Source: Cristatella mucedo (taxonomy: Eukaryota; Bryozoa; Phylactolaemata; Cristatellidae). Taken from it: a DNA stretch of 64,000 nt. The notes under the pieces are model-generated. The model was not told where the DNA came from. It worked only from the letters and a program-made list of their open reading frames with translations, and searched no databases. The stretch is from the NCBI GenBank assembly GCA_009760855.2, contig WPIO01000052.1, positions 2,341,001-2,405,000 on the forward strand. Direction: 5' to 3'. Below, one piece after another: positions 35,236 through 47,529 of this stretch. Position numbers and translations under genes: made by a program. The number at the start of each line of letters is the position of its first letter. The first letter of the stretch is position 1.

Positions 35236-36205
35236 TTTGATAAAGCGCCATTAGAGAACACAATCTCTTTCTAGGCGCTTTACATTTTCTGCAAAGGAAG
35301 CTCGATCGAATGGTTAGTGGTAACATGCTCAATAAACAACGACAATAACATGGTTGGGGGTGACATGCACAGGGTCAGCATGCAAGTATGGTTAGTGGCA
35401 GCATGTACAGTTTCAGCACGCACAAGCATTTAATAGACGAATCACATGGACCTACCGAATTCTGTGATTAATAGGTGGGTTTTTAGTTTCTGTTTAAATG
35501 TGGATAAGTTAGGGCATGTCGTGACACAAGTCGGAAGTGAATTCCAGGCTTTGGGAGTATACGAACTAAAGGCACGGTCTCCAAAGGATTTTATGTTTGT
35601 ACGAGGTATAGGTAAACAGTTGGATTCCGAAAAGCGGTTGGTACGATGCTTAGCCTGGTGGGGAAGTAGATCTGATAGGTAGGCTGAGGCCAGGGAATGA
35701 AGAGACCTGAAAGTGAATGACAAAACTTGAAGTCGATGCGTTTTTTGACTGGGTTGCTTGACTGAGCCAGTGCAGGTCGGCGAGAAAGGTTGTGCTATGT
35801 CAAGTGCGATGCTCACGACAGACAAGCCTAGCTGCAGGGTTTTGAACCAGCTGTAAGCGCCTGAGTGCACAGGCCGGTAGACCAGCAAACCGTGATTTAA
35901 AAAGTCACGACGGGATGTCATAAATACACGGACCAATTTTGATGTGGTATCCCTGTCTAAGCAAGCCCGAATTTTATAAATGCTATATTGCTGAAAGTAG
36001 GCAGACTTGACTGTGGAGCTGATTTGGTCGTCTAATAAAAGGTCACTTTGGAACATGACACCAAGATGTCGTGCAGATTCAACCGGAGATATGCGGGCAG
36101 AGCCGATTTTGAGCGTTAGCCTTTCCAATTTCTGAATCACACTTGGTTTTCCCCTAACTAGTAAGTTGGTTTAATCACCATTCCATTTAAGAAACATTTG
36201 CAACC
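35208..36205 (-). mobile_element. LINE family A, 5'-truncated copy with 232-codon frame
   Basis: Minus-strand copy. One open frame of 232 codons (36140-35442) covers the region after the RT core through the C-terminus: 'SPVESARHLGVMFQSDLLLD', 'LVRVFMTSRRDF', '[19 protein letters not shown]' and 'FKQKLKTHLL'. The frame includes a shifted stretch ('LLVYRPVHSGAYSW') and an 11-residue insertion-like segment at 'VKQPSQKTHRLQ', so it has been maintained by compensating indels rather than selection. Confidence 0.93.
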
Positions 36206-37089
36206 ATCCATGTGTGACTGTAACAAGCAGACCATCGCCGATAGCTAAGCAGCTAAAGAATAGCAAGTATGCAAAATCAAAGGCGATTTTCTTAATATCA
36301 AGTAGGCACGCAAGGCAGCTGCAGAACAGTAATTTCACCGAGCCGAAGTAGGCGAGATTAGCTCGCGACTAATGCACTGACTTAGACATAGCTGCAAATA
36401 GGACATCCACTTGAAGAGAGTTTGCTCTGTGATAATGAACCCAATTTTCTTTACACAATCCAGTTTGGCCGTGTGAGGTCAAAATGAAACGGCGCCCCAA
36501 CACACAAAAAATACAGGGCGTTTCCGTCTTGGTAGAGGGCAACAGCAGTCAAATCGGGATCACTACGATTGGCTCTCAAGAATTGCTAGACAGCAGACGA
36601 AGGCTGCATCTGTCTAAATTTTCTACCAAGCTGAAACGATAGATCCTTTCAGCACGTCGGGCTTCACAAGAATCCGTGGCTGGAGAAAAGTTTAACCTGC
36701 AGCTCGGCCGGGGGAGTAAATTCTGTAAATTTTGCACTGTTATTTGTTCTTCCTTCAAATCACGTTTGGTCTCATTCTTGCCAAATGCTCTGTGTTCATT
36801 CAATGACGCAGCGTACATTTTAAAAGTCACGTAAACAGCGAACCTCTAAAAAATATAACACGGACAACTAGATTGATGAGCAGAAACTTGACTACCCACT
36901 AAAGGACTATGGAGTCAACTAAACATAAAACGAGATTCCATGTGTTGGAGCGTAGCCCATATGCTGTTGCATGTCGTTTAAAGAATTTTGAATTTTTCGA
37001 AACGACAAGAGGTGCCTGCATGAGCACAAGCATGGCAGCTATACTCAGCCCCTAGCATGAGTTGATGTGCGTTTGACTATAACGTGCTC
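36206..37089. other. No recognised gene
   Basis: About 880 bp with no assignable feature. A minus-strand frame of 84 codons (36830-36576) has no recognisable domain. Confidence 0.4.
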
Positions 37090-38270
37090 ACGTGCCTTCT
37101 CCCGTTTGAGGGACTCTGATCTTCCGATTGAGGCTCTCTAATCTTCCGATTGAGGCTCTCTGATATTCAGATCGAGGGTCTCTAATCTTCCGCTCGAGAC
37201 TCTCTAATCTCCCGATCAATGCACTGTAATCTTCCGAAAGAGGCTCTCTGATCTTCCGATCGAGGCTCTCTAATCTTCCGATTGAGGCTCTCTGATATTC
37301 AGATCGAGGGTCTCTAATCTTCCTCTCGAGACTCCCTAATCTCCCGATCAATGCACTGTAATCTTCCGAAAGAGGCTCCCTGATCTTCCGATTGAGGCTC
37401 TCTAATTTTCCGATTGAGGCTCTCTGATATTCAGATCAAGGGTCTCTAATCTTCCTCTCGAGACTCTCTAATCTCCCGATCAATGCACTGTAATTTTCCG
37501 AAATGAAGCTCTCTGATCTTCCGATCAAGACTCTCTAAAATTTAGGCTCTCTAATTTGCCAATTGAGGCTCTAATATCTTCCCAAAGGAGCTCTCCGATC
37601 TCCCGATCGAGGCATTCTGCTCTTCCCATCGAGACTGTCTGATCTTCCGATCGAGGTTCTCTAATCTCCTGATCGTGGATTTTAGATCTTACGATCGAGG
37701 CTTCCTGATCGAGGCCCTCCTATCCGCCTATCGAGGCTCACTGACCTTCCGATCGAGGTTCTCCGATCTTCCGATCGAGGCACTCTAATCTTCCGATGGA
37801 GGTTCTCTGATCTTTTGATTGAGGCTCACTGACCTTCCGATCGAGGTTCTCTGATCTTCCGATCGAGGCACTCTAATCTTCCGATGGAGGTTCTCTGATC
37901 TTCTGATCGAGGCTCACTGACCTTCCGATCGAGGCGCTCTAATCTTCCTATCGAGGCTCTCTCGTCTTCCGATAGAAGCTATTTGATCTTCAGATCGAGG
38001 CCTTCTGATCTTCCGATCGAGGCTGTGCGATCTCTCTATTTAGGCTCTCTGATCGTCCGATCGAGGCTTTCTGATCATTCCGCTAGAGGCTCTTTGATCT
38101 TACGATCGAGGCTCTCCTATCGAGGCTCTCCGATCTTCGGATCAAGGCTCTCTAATCTTCCAATGGAGGCTTTCCGATCGAGGCTCTATGATCTACAGTT
38201 CGAGGCCCACTGATCTTCCGATCGAGGCTCTCTGATCTTCTGATCGAGTCTCACCGATTTCCGGTTTATA
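37090..38270. repeat. 22-bp minisatellite with 132-bp higher-order repeat
   Basis: About 1.18 kb of roughly 22-bp units of the type 'gatcttccgatcgaggctct'. From about 37110 to 37500 variant units recur in fixed order: the marker 'tgatattcag' starts at 37161, 37293 and 37425, exactly 132 bp (six units) apart. After 37560 the order breaks down and units vary in length. Many units hold the palindrome CGATCG. A minus-strand frame of 87 codons crosses the ordered part with repeats like 'IGRLESLERKIR'; it follows from the 132-bp period being divisible by three. Confidence 0.95.
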
Positions 38271-38814
38271 AGACGTTCACCCAGCATTTCCCCATTGATC
38301 TCGAGTCGTTACAGGGAGCTGGCTACACAGCGCTTTGTTCGCATGTCCTAAAAAGGACGCGCCACCGAAGCAGGTTTCAATGGCTACACAACTCCTTAAT
38401 GAATGGTGCCAAGGCTAAGTCTGCCTGCCTCAGAATTTTAGAATTTCAGAATTTTATCTGCGTTCCCACCCGTTTGTGCTAGCGTCGCAATAAGGCCTAT
38501 TTATATAGCGATATTTAGTCACTTCAGAGCGCTTGCGCCGTGAAAAGGCTGTAAGCAATTGATGCCAAGTTGATAAGAATAGTGCATTTGTATATGCCAC
38601 TTGAGCGAACTAAATCAATGTACGCTCACTTTACTGAGGCTATTAAGGAAGCGCATCTTATCGACTAGCGGTCATAACCAGTAAAATTGCAGCACGCTTA
38701 AGCGCCTGAAGAAAGGTTCCTATGGACAGAGCAGCAATGATGATCGCAATGATTTTTTCTCTGCTTGCAACTCCAAATAGCTGCAAACACTAAGGGGGGG
38801 GGGTTAGGCTGGAC

Positions 38815-39050
38815 AGTTTTCTATAGCGCAATCAAAGCCAAAGCCACTTTCGGTGTGCATATGGCAGCCAACAGAGTTCATCTCATGGAACAAAAAAAAT
38901 GTGAGGAGCATAGCTGAGTCAGGATGACGATCAATTAAGGGAATAGCATGAAAGTAGCAGCTCAGGACGGCTGAAAAGGATGTTCCAAGTTGGCAGCAGG
39001 GGAGTATATATCGTTGCATAAAAACTGTGGAAGTAAGATCCACGTTCTAG
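38815..39050 (-). mobile_element. LINE family B fragment
   Basis: Minus-strand piece that runs from the end of ORF2 ('gtggatcttacttccac' matching 'tggaactcgcttccaa' at 9450) through the block with 'cgtcctgactcagctatgct'-like text to near the 3' end. It retains a segment missing from the long copy at 7867-9645 and shows what the full family B 3' region looks like. The ACATT tail is lost. Confidence 0.7.
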
Positions 39051-39439
39051 GATCTTTTGAGAAAAAGACTGCAGCCAACAGCGTTTGAAAAAATAATAGA
39101 ACGTCTAATTTATTTCAAATAAAGTACCCAAGGGTACGAGGAAGTGAAACAAGTGCAACAGTTCAGTCAGATATAAAGGAGCCAAGTCATTGGGCCTTGT
39201 GAGTAAGTGTAAACATTTTTTGTCTGTATCCATTGATCGAACTGAAGCTATCGCAGCTCCTACAGCAAAAGAGACAAGTAGCTGAACCTTTGAGATTTTT
39301 ACTAGTTCTCATATTTCTTCATCATTAGCTTCGCATGCTTAGTGGCTTTTTTTCAGTAGCCGAGCCGAAGCTGAATTATAGATGTTCAGCTCTAGCAGAA
39401 TCAGGGAGTTCGTAAATTTGTAGCCAGCCATTGCAATAC

Positions 39440-40255
39440 ATATTCCTTGACCTTATACAGTGATCGAACCTGCTGTCCATATGTGGAAGCTGTCTTCATT
39501 ATGAAGCTTTCAAAATACAAGCTTTTGTCAAAGAAGACACATGAATTCCGAGCACATAATGACGGTTGCACTACAGAATCACAAACTAGAAAAGCAAAGT
39601 CTTCTAGTGAAGCTGCACGCTTGCGTTTTTCCTATTAGTAGAAGTTAAACTTTATTATCTTTCAGTTAAAGAAAATTGGCCGTCATCCTGGATCAAATGT
39701 CTGCTATTCAAGCTCAGTTTTTCAGTCGCCGTAGCTGATTCTGATGGCTTATGCGACAAGGACAGCTGGGTCAAGGTGACAAGGCGTGCATCGTCAAAGT
39801 AGAAACGATACCCGATTCAATGAAACCGAGTCACTTTTCCCAGAGGCTCAGTACAAATGCAGAGCATCAAAGGACAGAGGACGGGCACCTCGTGGAGCCC
39901 TGCAGGTGACTGGTCTGCTAGATGAGACAGGAAAAATAACGTGGCACGGATTGAGCATGATCGATCAAGCACGATTCGAACCATGGCAGAGCCTCATCTT
40001 CCAGACCAATCGTTGTCCCCAATCGTTCAAGCAGGATATCGTGATCACCAGTGTCAAACGGACCCGGCAGATCAAGCGGGTCAGCGAGGTCATCATTGAT
40101 ATTGCTGCTTAGGTTGTTTTTGGTCATACAGAGGAGAGTATTTTAAGCGGAGTGATGTGCTTCAATAACGACGTAAATTTCCTTGACGATTCATTCTTTT
40201 CTTTCTACTTGTTCGGCAAGCTGCCTGTCGACAATCTTTTTGAAAATCTTGAAAA
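39440..40255 (-). mobile_element. LINE family B fragment, RT region
   Basis: Minus-strand piece matching the RT region of the copy at 7867-9645. The frame at 40127-39918 reads 'FDTGDHDILLERLGTTIGLE' and 'ALPWFESCLIDHAQSV', which is motif A and the following helix. Further on, the AATEKLS region and downstream 3' part can be followed to about 39440. The part with the catalytic YADD box is deleted or unreadable. Frames are broken. Confidence 0.75.
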
Positions 40256-40278
40256 AAGAGGAAAATTGAAGTAATGGT

Positions 40279-40991
40279 AATAGGAACAATAATAGTAATA
40301 ACAATAATGCTACACTTAATAAAGCACCGTCAGAGAATTCAATCTCTTTTTAGGCGCTTTACATGTGCTGCAAAGGAAGGACGATCGGATGGTTAGTGGT
40401 AGCATGTTCAATAAACAACAAGAATAAAAAGGTTAGGGGTGACATGCACTGGGTCAGCATGAAAGTGTGGTTAGTAGTAGCAGCATTACAGTGTAAGCAC
40501 GCATAAGCACTAAAGATCGAATCACAGAGCCACACTAAATACTGAGATATGTAAGTGCATTTTTAGTTTCTTTTTAAATGTCGTCAAGTCAGGAGATGTC
40601 CTGACGCAAATCGGGAGTGAGTTTCAGGCTTTGGGAGCATACGAACTAAATGCACGGTCTCCATAGGATTTGAGGTTTTTACAAGGTATTGGTAAACTCT
40701 TGGATTCCAAAAAGCGGGTGGTACGATGCTTGGCCTAGTGGGGGAGTAGATCTGTGAGATAGGCTGGAGCCAAAGAATGAAGGGACCTAAAAGTGAGCGA
40801 CAAAACCTTGAAGTCGATCCGTTGCTTGACTGGGATCCAGTGCAGGTCGGCGAGAAGTGGTGTGATGTGGCAACTGCGACGCTCACGACAGACAAGCCTA
40901 GCGGCGGAGTTTTGCACCAGCTGTAATCGCCTGATTGCACATGCCGGTAGGCCAGCAAGCAGTGAGTTACAGAAGTCAAGCCGGATATCAC
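40279..40991 (-). mobile_element. LINE family A, 5'-truncated copy
   Basis: Minus-strand copy with interrupted TAA tail, hairpin ('gtcagagaattcaatctctt'), 3' UTR and about 150 codons of ORF2 C-terminus in two frames. It starts abruptly at 'gaagtcaagccggatatcac'. Confidence 0.92.
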
Positions 40992-41219
40992 AATGTTGCC
41001 TTTTAAGTATTGGTTAAACGTTGCCCAATTCACAAGACTTTCGAAAAAACCCTTTATCTAGAGAAGAATTAAAAACCTGAGTTATGGCTGGATTATGTTT
41101 GTTTGCCAGTGGAGACCAAAGAGGAAATCGTAGATATGGCGTCTTCACGAGGGGATGGTGTAGCGTCTTCAGGATCTCTTTTTACTAGACTTAATTTAGG
41201 CAGTCGCTTCTCACCCAGA

Positions 41220-41590
41220 GACAACAGGTAGGTTTGCACCTTTGTTTAAAGGTCAGGTTATTTACAGAAGTAAGTCGAACTGCGAGTTCTCGGCTTTGGA
41301 TGCTTGCGAGCTGAAGGCATGGTCTCCAAAGGATCGATGTAAGATTATTAGAGGCACAGGCGAGTTACCAGAGTAAGAGGAGCGGTGGCGGTACAACGGT
41401 AAGCCCGAGGTGGAAGCAGCAGGTAGCAACAGGTAGGTACTCAACAGCAGGAAAAACCAAAAGGACCTAAAAGCGAGTGACGGGATCTTTGAGTTGACGC
41501 GCTGCTTTTCGGAGAGCCAGTGCAGACCGTCTAACCAGGCGATTGCAAAGTTCACGACCGAAAAACCGAGCTGCCGAGTTTTTCTCAAAA
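41220..41590 (-). mobile_element. Old LINE family A fragment
   Basis: Minus-strand fragment recognisable by 'ggcatggtctccaaaggatc', 'ctggctctccgaaaagcagc' (complement) and the reading 'FGDHAFSSQASKAENS'. Heavily diverged, no tail, no 3' UTR. Confidence 0.65.
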
Positions 41591-42576
41591 AGAAAGCGTT
41601 TTATTCCATCAGCAGCACAATCTACCATGGCCTTGCGATATGCAGGCGAGTTTAGACGGGACGCGGCCGAGGCACAAGGTGCTCGCACTTCACGAGGAAG
41701 GTCAAGGGCTGGGCCCTGCGGCATTCATTCCTTATTTGGCCGCCGCAGCGGGTTAATAACCGCTCAAGTCCTACAGCCACTAATTAAATGAGGCTGTCGA
41801 ATGAGCTTTCCTTTAGTTTTTATTTTTAGCTCAGCTTCGGTACCCTTATCTATGCATGGCCCTATCTTTAAAATATTTCGTAGCTAATAATAGGCTATTC
41901 ATTTTCGATGTGAGTGCGGCAAATCACGCACATTTGTGATCATACCTAACAAGCGTTTTTCAATTTGTCTATGTTGATTTCAAAAACGTGGCTTATGTAA
42001 AAAGTAGCTATAGATTCCCCATACTAATCTGCGAGGGAATTTGGGGTCGTTTTACTATTAAGAGACAATAGGGCTGACGTTTTTTCTCTCGTAAGTAGGC
42101 CATTAGTTCCTGCATTAGTCCTGCACTAATCTGAAGAACAGCCAAGGTATGCAAAGATTTCGAGAATGGTGGCTAAACGTGACTTTAAAAGAACCGTCAA
42201 CCAGCAAGGCATCGAGTGAAGGTCACAAAAGGGCAACACCTGTCTCACACAAATAACCAGACGATGTTTGACGTCATTTATTCCGATACCCTTTATTCGG
42301 TGCGGTTAATTTTAATTAAAGCTTGAGGTAAAATAAGATTCAAAACTCGCGGACTGGATCAAATTAAAATATACATATTCACATAAAGTTTTCAGGCGGT
42401 TTTCCGTTTGTGCCATGGCAAACCGAAATATTCACTTAGCGACATGAGATAGGTCGAGTGCTTACAGACGTATCGTACTGCTTGCAGTTTTTGACCAAGT
42501 TGGCAATGTCCAGCAGCCAAGTAGAGAATTACACAAGTCAGTGTGCGATGTTAAAAAGTACATGGATAGAAGACAA
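41591..42576. other. Mostly unassigned; possible LINE relic at its end
   Basis: About 1 kb without a gene. At 42420-42545 the minus strand loosely matches the '[19 protein letters not shown]' region of LINE A ('tgacttgtgtaattctctac'), so a very old relic in opposite orientation may lie right beside the best LINE A copy. Confidence 0.35.
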
Positions 42577-44109
42577 CAAGTCCACTGGACCCTATTCCCA
42601 CTGTCCTGCTCCTACGTTGCATTGATCTGCTGCTGCCATGCATAACCAACATCATTAATATGTCATTAGCCTCAGGTCAGGTCCCAGCACCTTTCAAAAA
42701 AGCTGTAGTCAGGCCACTTCTCAAGAAAGCTACACTAGACCAAGAGAACTTAAGCAACTACCGCCCAGTCTCCCTTCTACCAACCATTCCTATCAAAGAC
42801 ACTGGAACGGGTCGTGGCAGACCAGCTGAACTCGTATATCGAAACCTCACACCTTGCTAGTAAGTTCCAGTCTGGCTTTAGAGCTAATCACTCCACAGAG
42901 TCAGCATTGCTTCGGGTATACAACGACCTACTTAGGAATGCAGACATGGGTAGAGTGTCTCTTCTTGTTTTGCTCGATCTTTCGGCAGCTTTTGATACCA
43001 TCGATCACAAAGTACTTCTAGAGCGCCTCTCATCTCGCCTGGGCATCACTGGCACTGCTCTGCAGTGGTTCAGGTCCTATCTCAGTGGGAGACTCCAGAG
43101 TGTTGACGTGAATGGACAAAGATCATCTGAAGTACCTCTAAAATATGGAGTACCTCAGGGCTCTGTGCTAGGTCCGGTCCTTTTCACCGTTTATACTCTC
43201 CCTCTCGCTGATGTGATTGCCAAGCACAATCTAGGCTTTCACTTCTATGCGGATGACACTCAGTTGTACCTTTGCTTTGATCCCTCCCAGCCTTCGAGCA
43301 CCTCAAATTCTCTCAACTCACTTGCTGCATGCATTGATGACATCCGATCATGGATGGCAGCAAATTTTCTAAAACTAAACGATGATAAAACTAACTTACT
43401 AGTTATGGGCAAACCTAGTGTTATTCAGAAATTGGAAAGGCTGACTTTCAAAATTGGCTCTGCCAGCATATCTCCAGTTGCATCAGCTCGAAATCTAGGT
43501 GTCATATTCCAAAGCGACCTCTCGTTAGACGACCACATCAGCTCCACAGTCAAATCAGCCTATTTTCAGCTTCATAACATTGCTAAAATTAGGGCTTGTT
43601 TAGATAAGGATACCACGTGCAAGTTGGTCCATGCATTCGTGACATCTCGTCTCGACTTCTGCAACTCACTGCTGACTGGCCTACCAGCATGTACGATCAG
43701 GCGATTGCAGCTGGTGCAAAACTCTGCAGCTAGGCTTGTCTGTCGTGAGCGTCGCAGTTGCCACATTACTCCACTTCTCGCCGACCTGCACTGGTTACCA
43801 GTCAAGCAACGGATTGACTTCAAGGTTTTGTCGCTCACTTTTAGGTCTCTTCATTCTATGGCTCCAGCCTATCTTTCAGATACACTAACCCATCAGGCAA
43901 AGCATCGTACCACTCGCTTTTCGGAATCCAACAGTCTAGAAATACCTCGCACAAACCTTAAATCCTTTGGAGACCGTGCATTTAGCTCGTATGCTCCCAC
44001 AGCCTGGAACTCCCTCCCGACCTGCATCAGAACATCCCCTGACCTGACCACATTTAAAAGAAACTTAAAAACATACCTATTTAGGACAGCATTTAGTGGG
44101 TCCTTGTGA
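42577..44109 (+). pseudogene. LINE A ORF2 protein, RT and C-terminal domain
   Basis: This encodes the reverse transcriptase part of the LINE protein that copies element RNA at a nicked target. The first block ends with '[13 protein letters not shown]' (RT fingers); a single-base shift near 42785 moves the frame to the 431-codon block 42814-44109. That block has 'LLDLSAAFDTIDH' (motif A, catalytic Asp), 'YGVPQGSVLGPVLF' (motif B), 'FHFYADDTQLYL' (motif C with intact Asp pair), then 'LNDDKTNLLVMGKP' and the L2-type C-terminus. The endonuclease is missing. Apart from the one frameshift and truncation, the domain looks intact, indicating a young insertion. Confidence 0.93.
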
Positions 44110-44345
44110 TTCGTCCTCGATGTGCTTATGCGTGCTGACACTGTTCATGCTGCCACTAACCACATTTGCATGCTGACCCAGTGCATGTAACCCCTAACCA
44201 TGTTATTCATTTTGTTTGTTTTTCAAGCATGATTTTACTTACTATTCTATTGCGTATCACTTTGCAGCAAATGTAAAGCGCCTAGAAAGAGATTAAGTTC
44301 TCTGAGGGCGCTTTATCAAGTGCAATATTATTATTATTATTATTA
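42577..44345 (+). mobile_element. LINE family A, longest and best-kept copy (L2 clade)
   Basis: A 1.77-kb copy, 5'-truncated just before the RT fingers, ending in hairpin and (TTA)n. It provides the reference for the family in this window: RT and C-terminal domain, then about 235 bp of 3' UTR. The family's 3' end shows complementary arms 'aaagcgcc' and 'ggcgcttt' around 'agagattaagttctct'. No target-site duplication could be fixed. L2 clade is inferred from RT motifs and the C-terminal 'DRAFSSYAP…WNSLP…FKRNLKTHLF' signature. Confidence 0.96.
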
Positions 44346-46034
44346 ACCTTGTTTGCGGTGCCCTGATCTAACCAAAATCCACAATTTCTTCAAGGTAACA
44401 TAACTGAAAGCAGATAGAATCGATGGCGGAGCCGATTTTGAGTCACTTAGCGTGAAGGTAATTTTGTAACAGTACACGGATACTCCGTGTAGAGGCTGAC
44501 GGACACTTCGTGTAGAGGCTACCGGAGAATTGTTTCATGTCGATTTTATGCTCCCGAATGACCCATTCAATCCAGGCCTCTTCGTAGATCGTTTGCTCTT
44601 GCTGGGCGTCCCGCACAACTCAACGATTCTGTCCGCACAGAAAGTCTCGCTTCCTCATGTCAGCATGCTTATTGTGGGGAAAGTGAGCCTTAAGGGCAAG
44701 CAGAGTCTATCGAAGAAAATAAAACAACTCGTCTCTCGCCTTGGAATTCTGTCATGGAAAGTCGCGCAAAATCTGAAATCCAAACTTGCGGCGGCTTCAC
44801 GATGTTGCCACATAAGCCCTGCGAGCACATGTTGCAATCCACTCCCTACTTACTACATAGACAGTCATAGCATCCCCCCTGGCTTTTCCGTGTCTAGCTA
44901 AAGTGCTTCTTCTGCAGCCAGCGCCTGCGCCTTCTTGCCCTGTCAAAACAGTAATACGCCACCAGAGCTGCCCGTCTCTTACACTTCAACTGTCGGCTGC
45001 AGGCTCTCTTGCATTGCAGCTGCAGCATTCCAGACGCCACGTTAGCCAGCTTATTAGCGAAAGTGGGTCCGTAGCTGGGCTGTGGTTCTCGATGCCAGCT
45101 CTCTGGCGCTACTTTGTCTTAGCTTTACTTCTCAGCTGCGTATTTGCTAATTATTTCCTTGACCGTTCTCCTGCGTCAGTAACCTCTCTTTGGCAGGTTG
45201 CATGAGTTACAAAGTTTTCACCTTCACTCACACGCGACAGTCGCACAGGCTGTGAGAGCAAGATAGGACCCGCCCCCGTGAACATGGCCCTTTCCGTCGA
45301 CGGGCGGATAAATTACCTTTTCGCCACGTAACGTCTCGCAAAGTACTTTTGTGAAATTTTGAAAATTGCCTAATTTGTGAAATTTTGTGTCAGTCCTGTC
45401 CATACAGCGGCGGCGTATTGGCTTCTGCACCAATGTCACCGGGCAGCAAACAGAACGCTCTCGTAACCGTGCGAGACTCTTTGCCGACGCACGCCAAATA
45501 CCGGCGGCGGCGGCGCCGCCAGTCTCGGAGCGCACGGCTAGCGACTCGTAGGAGCGAAGCATAGAAATGCGCGAGCAGGCCGCCGCGGTCGACCGCGGCG
45601 GCCTGCGGCGAAGACTGCCGCACCCATACCTATGCAAACCATGGTCCCGTAGCCCGTAGCGTCAGGTGCCGTCTATTCTCCGGCCACGGTGGCAGGTGCC
45701 GCCGCGCGACCTCAAGCATCGGCCAACCGCGGCGTACGGCTAGCGGCTCGTGCTAGGCTGAGTGCTGCTGCATCGCTGAACTGCTTGACGACTCGAGCCC
45801 GAGAGCGAAACTGCTGCTCGGTGCACTGCCTGGAGCACAGTCGGCTGAATAGAGCGTAACTTGCACTTTTTTTTTGTATCCCGCCTAGTCGCTATCTCTT
45901 GTAATTAAAGCGAGAAAGTCCGTCCGTCCTTCTGTCCGCCACAAGGCAAGATGGCGACCTGTACTTCCGGGAGTGACATGTAATTCTACTATGACTCGCC
46001 AAAGCGAGTCCACAGGCAGTGAACTCTGAAAGTC
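44346..46034. other. No recognised gene; GC-rich patch with palindrome
   Basis: About 1.7 kb. From 45400 to 45860 the DNA is CpG-rich. A plus-strand frame (44530-44901) encodes 123 residues with no known domain. The only clear structure is the palindrome at 45575-45606. Confidence 0.4.
45575..45606. other. 32-bp perfect palindrome
   Basis: The two 16-base halves are exact complements with no spacer; the centre is 'cgcggtcgaccgcg'. All but two pairs near the ends are G:C-dominated, so a cruciform or RNA hairpin would be very stable. No gene or terminator context explains it. Confidence 0.95.
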
Positions 46035-46202
46035 CTAGCTGGTTAAACAGCCTCTTTTTGTATAGCGACAGAAGAGCCTTTACGACAATCACCACCGCTT
46101 GCGGTGGCGATACAGAATTGCCCATCACAGGAATCGAACCCACAACCTCGGGACCGAGGTCGTGAAAGCAACTGCTTTACCTAGTGTGCCATCACGGCTC
46201 TA
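46035..46202 (-). mobile_element. tRNA-derived SINE
   Basis: Complement of the B box is 'aggaatcgaaccc' at 46129-46141. The head complement 'gtgtgccatcacggctc' gives an A-box-like 'tgatggcacac'. The body contains 'accaccgcttgcggtggcg', a short hairpin, and the 3' part 'cagcctctttttgtatagcg'. It is close to the copy at 47530-47712. Confidence 0.85.
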
Positions 46203-47529
46203 GTGGAATACTATATAATCTGTTCCTAGTCATTATAATATCTCGCCGGTCACAATACGGCCGATGTAGAACGCCAAAGTTTCAATGAGTAGCTTGAACG
46301 TCAGCAGGCTTTAGGAAGCTCTGCGACGGCCGTAGGGATGTCGCACACCTAGACAGGAAGACAAATGCACCGTGCCGTCATGAGAAGAGAGCCCGCGACC
46401 AAAGAAATCAAACGTTTGAGGTGTACTCGTTCACCCAGCTCGACGAGACTTACTGCAATTCGAGTACGATGCTACTGACAACGTGCGTCGGCCGGTATGC
46501 ACTTTGGGGGGGGGGAGTAGTTATTAAAGCGAATCTCTAAATCTCTGCGGAAAAAATAGCTGTCAGTGTATTTGAAGGCGTGACTGCCAGCGGAATAGCG
46601 AGGCCATTTAAAACTCTCGCCTCCTCGATTTACGCACGTCTGAACTAAGCATAGGTTGCTTTGTGACAGTCTCGCGCTTTTTATAGACTATGACTACGAC
46701 TGCGTCATCAAATCCATCGAACGAGACGCGATGTGTGCTCGGCGACGCAAAACTCAGCCTCGATCCGCTGGTTAGCCGCTCGAAGCGATTCAGTCTGAAT
46801 GTCTCCTATCTGCTGTGCCTGCTAGTCGAGCACAAAGTTTTGGTCAGTCGCACCCCCGACGTGCCGCGGTGTGCACTAGGCGCTGTTAGAACTCCACGTC
46901 ACGGGAGAGCAGTGGCGAGCGGAGGTCATTGGCAGAGGTCATACATAAGAGGCAACGCTTCCGGTTCTCTGCTCGTGGCTTTCTCTCTCGCAAGGGTGAG
47001 GGAACGGGTATCCACTAATATTGATAGGATAGGGATTCCTTAACTGATTGTAGAGTTTTAAAAAACACTGCTCAGACCCTTGGGCTCAGTGGGACGTTGT
47101 AGCTAGCCATCTTCTAAAGCAGTCTGGCCATGACGACTGGTGGGCGAGGACACTGGAATTCTTAGCTTCACCAAATCCGCTGTGCTATTATTCAACGGGG
47201 TTTTGTGTTTTTACTGACAAAATACCTTGCGACTGCAATACATATTGTAGTAATTAAGACATCTGAAGTTGCCCACAATACTGTAGCGGGAACGAGACCT
47301 GTGAGGCGTAAGCAACACGTTTATCAACAGAAGACATTAAAGCTCTTTAGTAGAGTGTATACTTAAATAGTTATCATTAAACATAATGCTGATACATTAA
47401 TTATGATAATCGTTGGTTTATACATGCGTTTGTGGATGCGTGGTCGAGAAGTGGCAGTGAGACTGCAGATTAGGCACTCAACGAAAACGCGGCCGATTGG
47501 CCTCCTGCTATACTGGCTTGTAGACCATG
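46203..47529. other. No recognised gene
   Basis: About 1.3 kb without an assignable feature. A poly-G run lies at 46505-46515. The plus-strand frame at 46690-47043 has no recognisable domain. Confidence 0.4.

Noticed and set aside
37090-38270. CRISPR-like array
   Set aside because: Units are head-to-tail with no spacers, and the setting is animal nuclear DNA.
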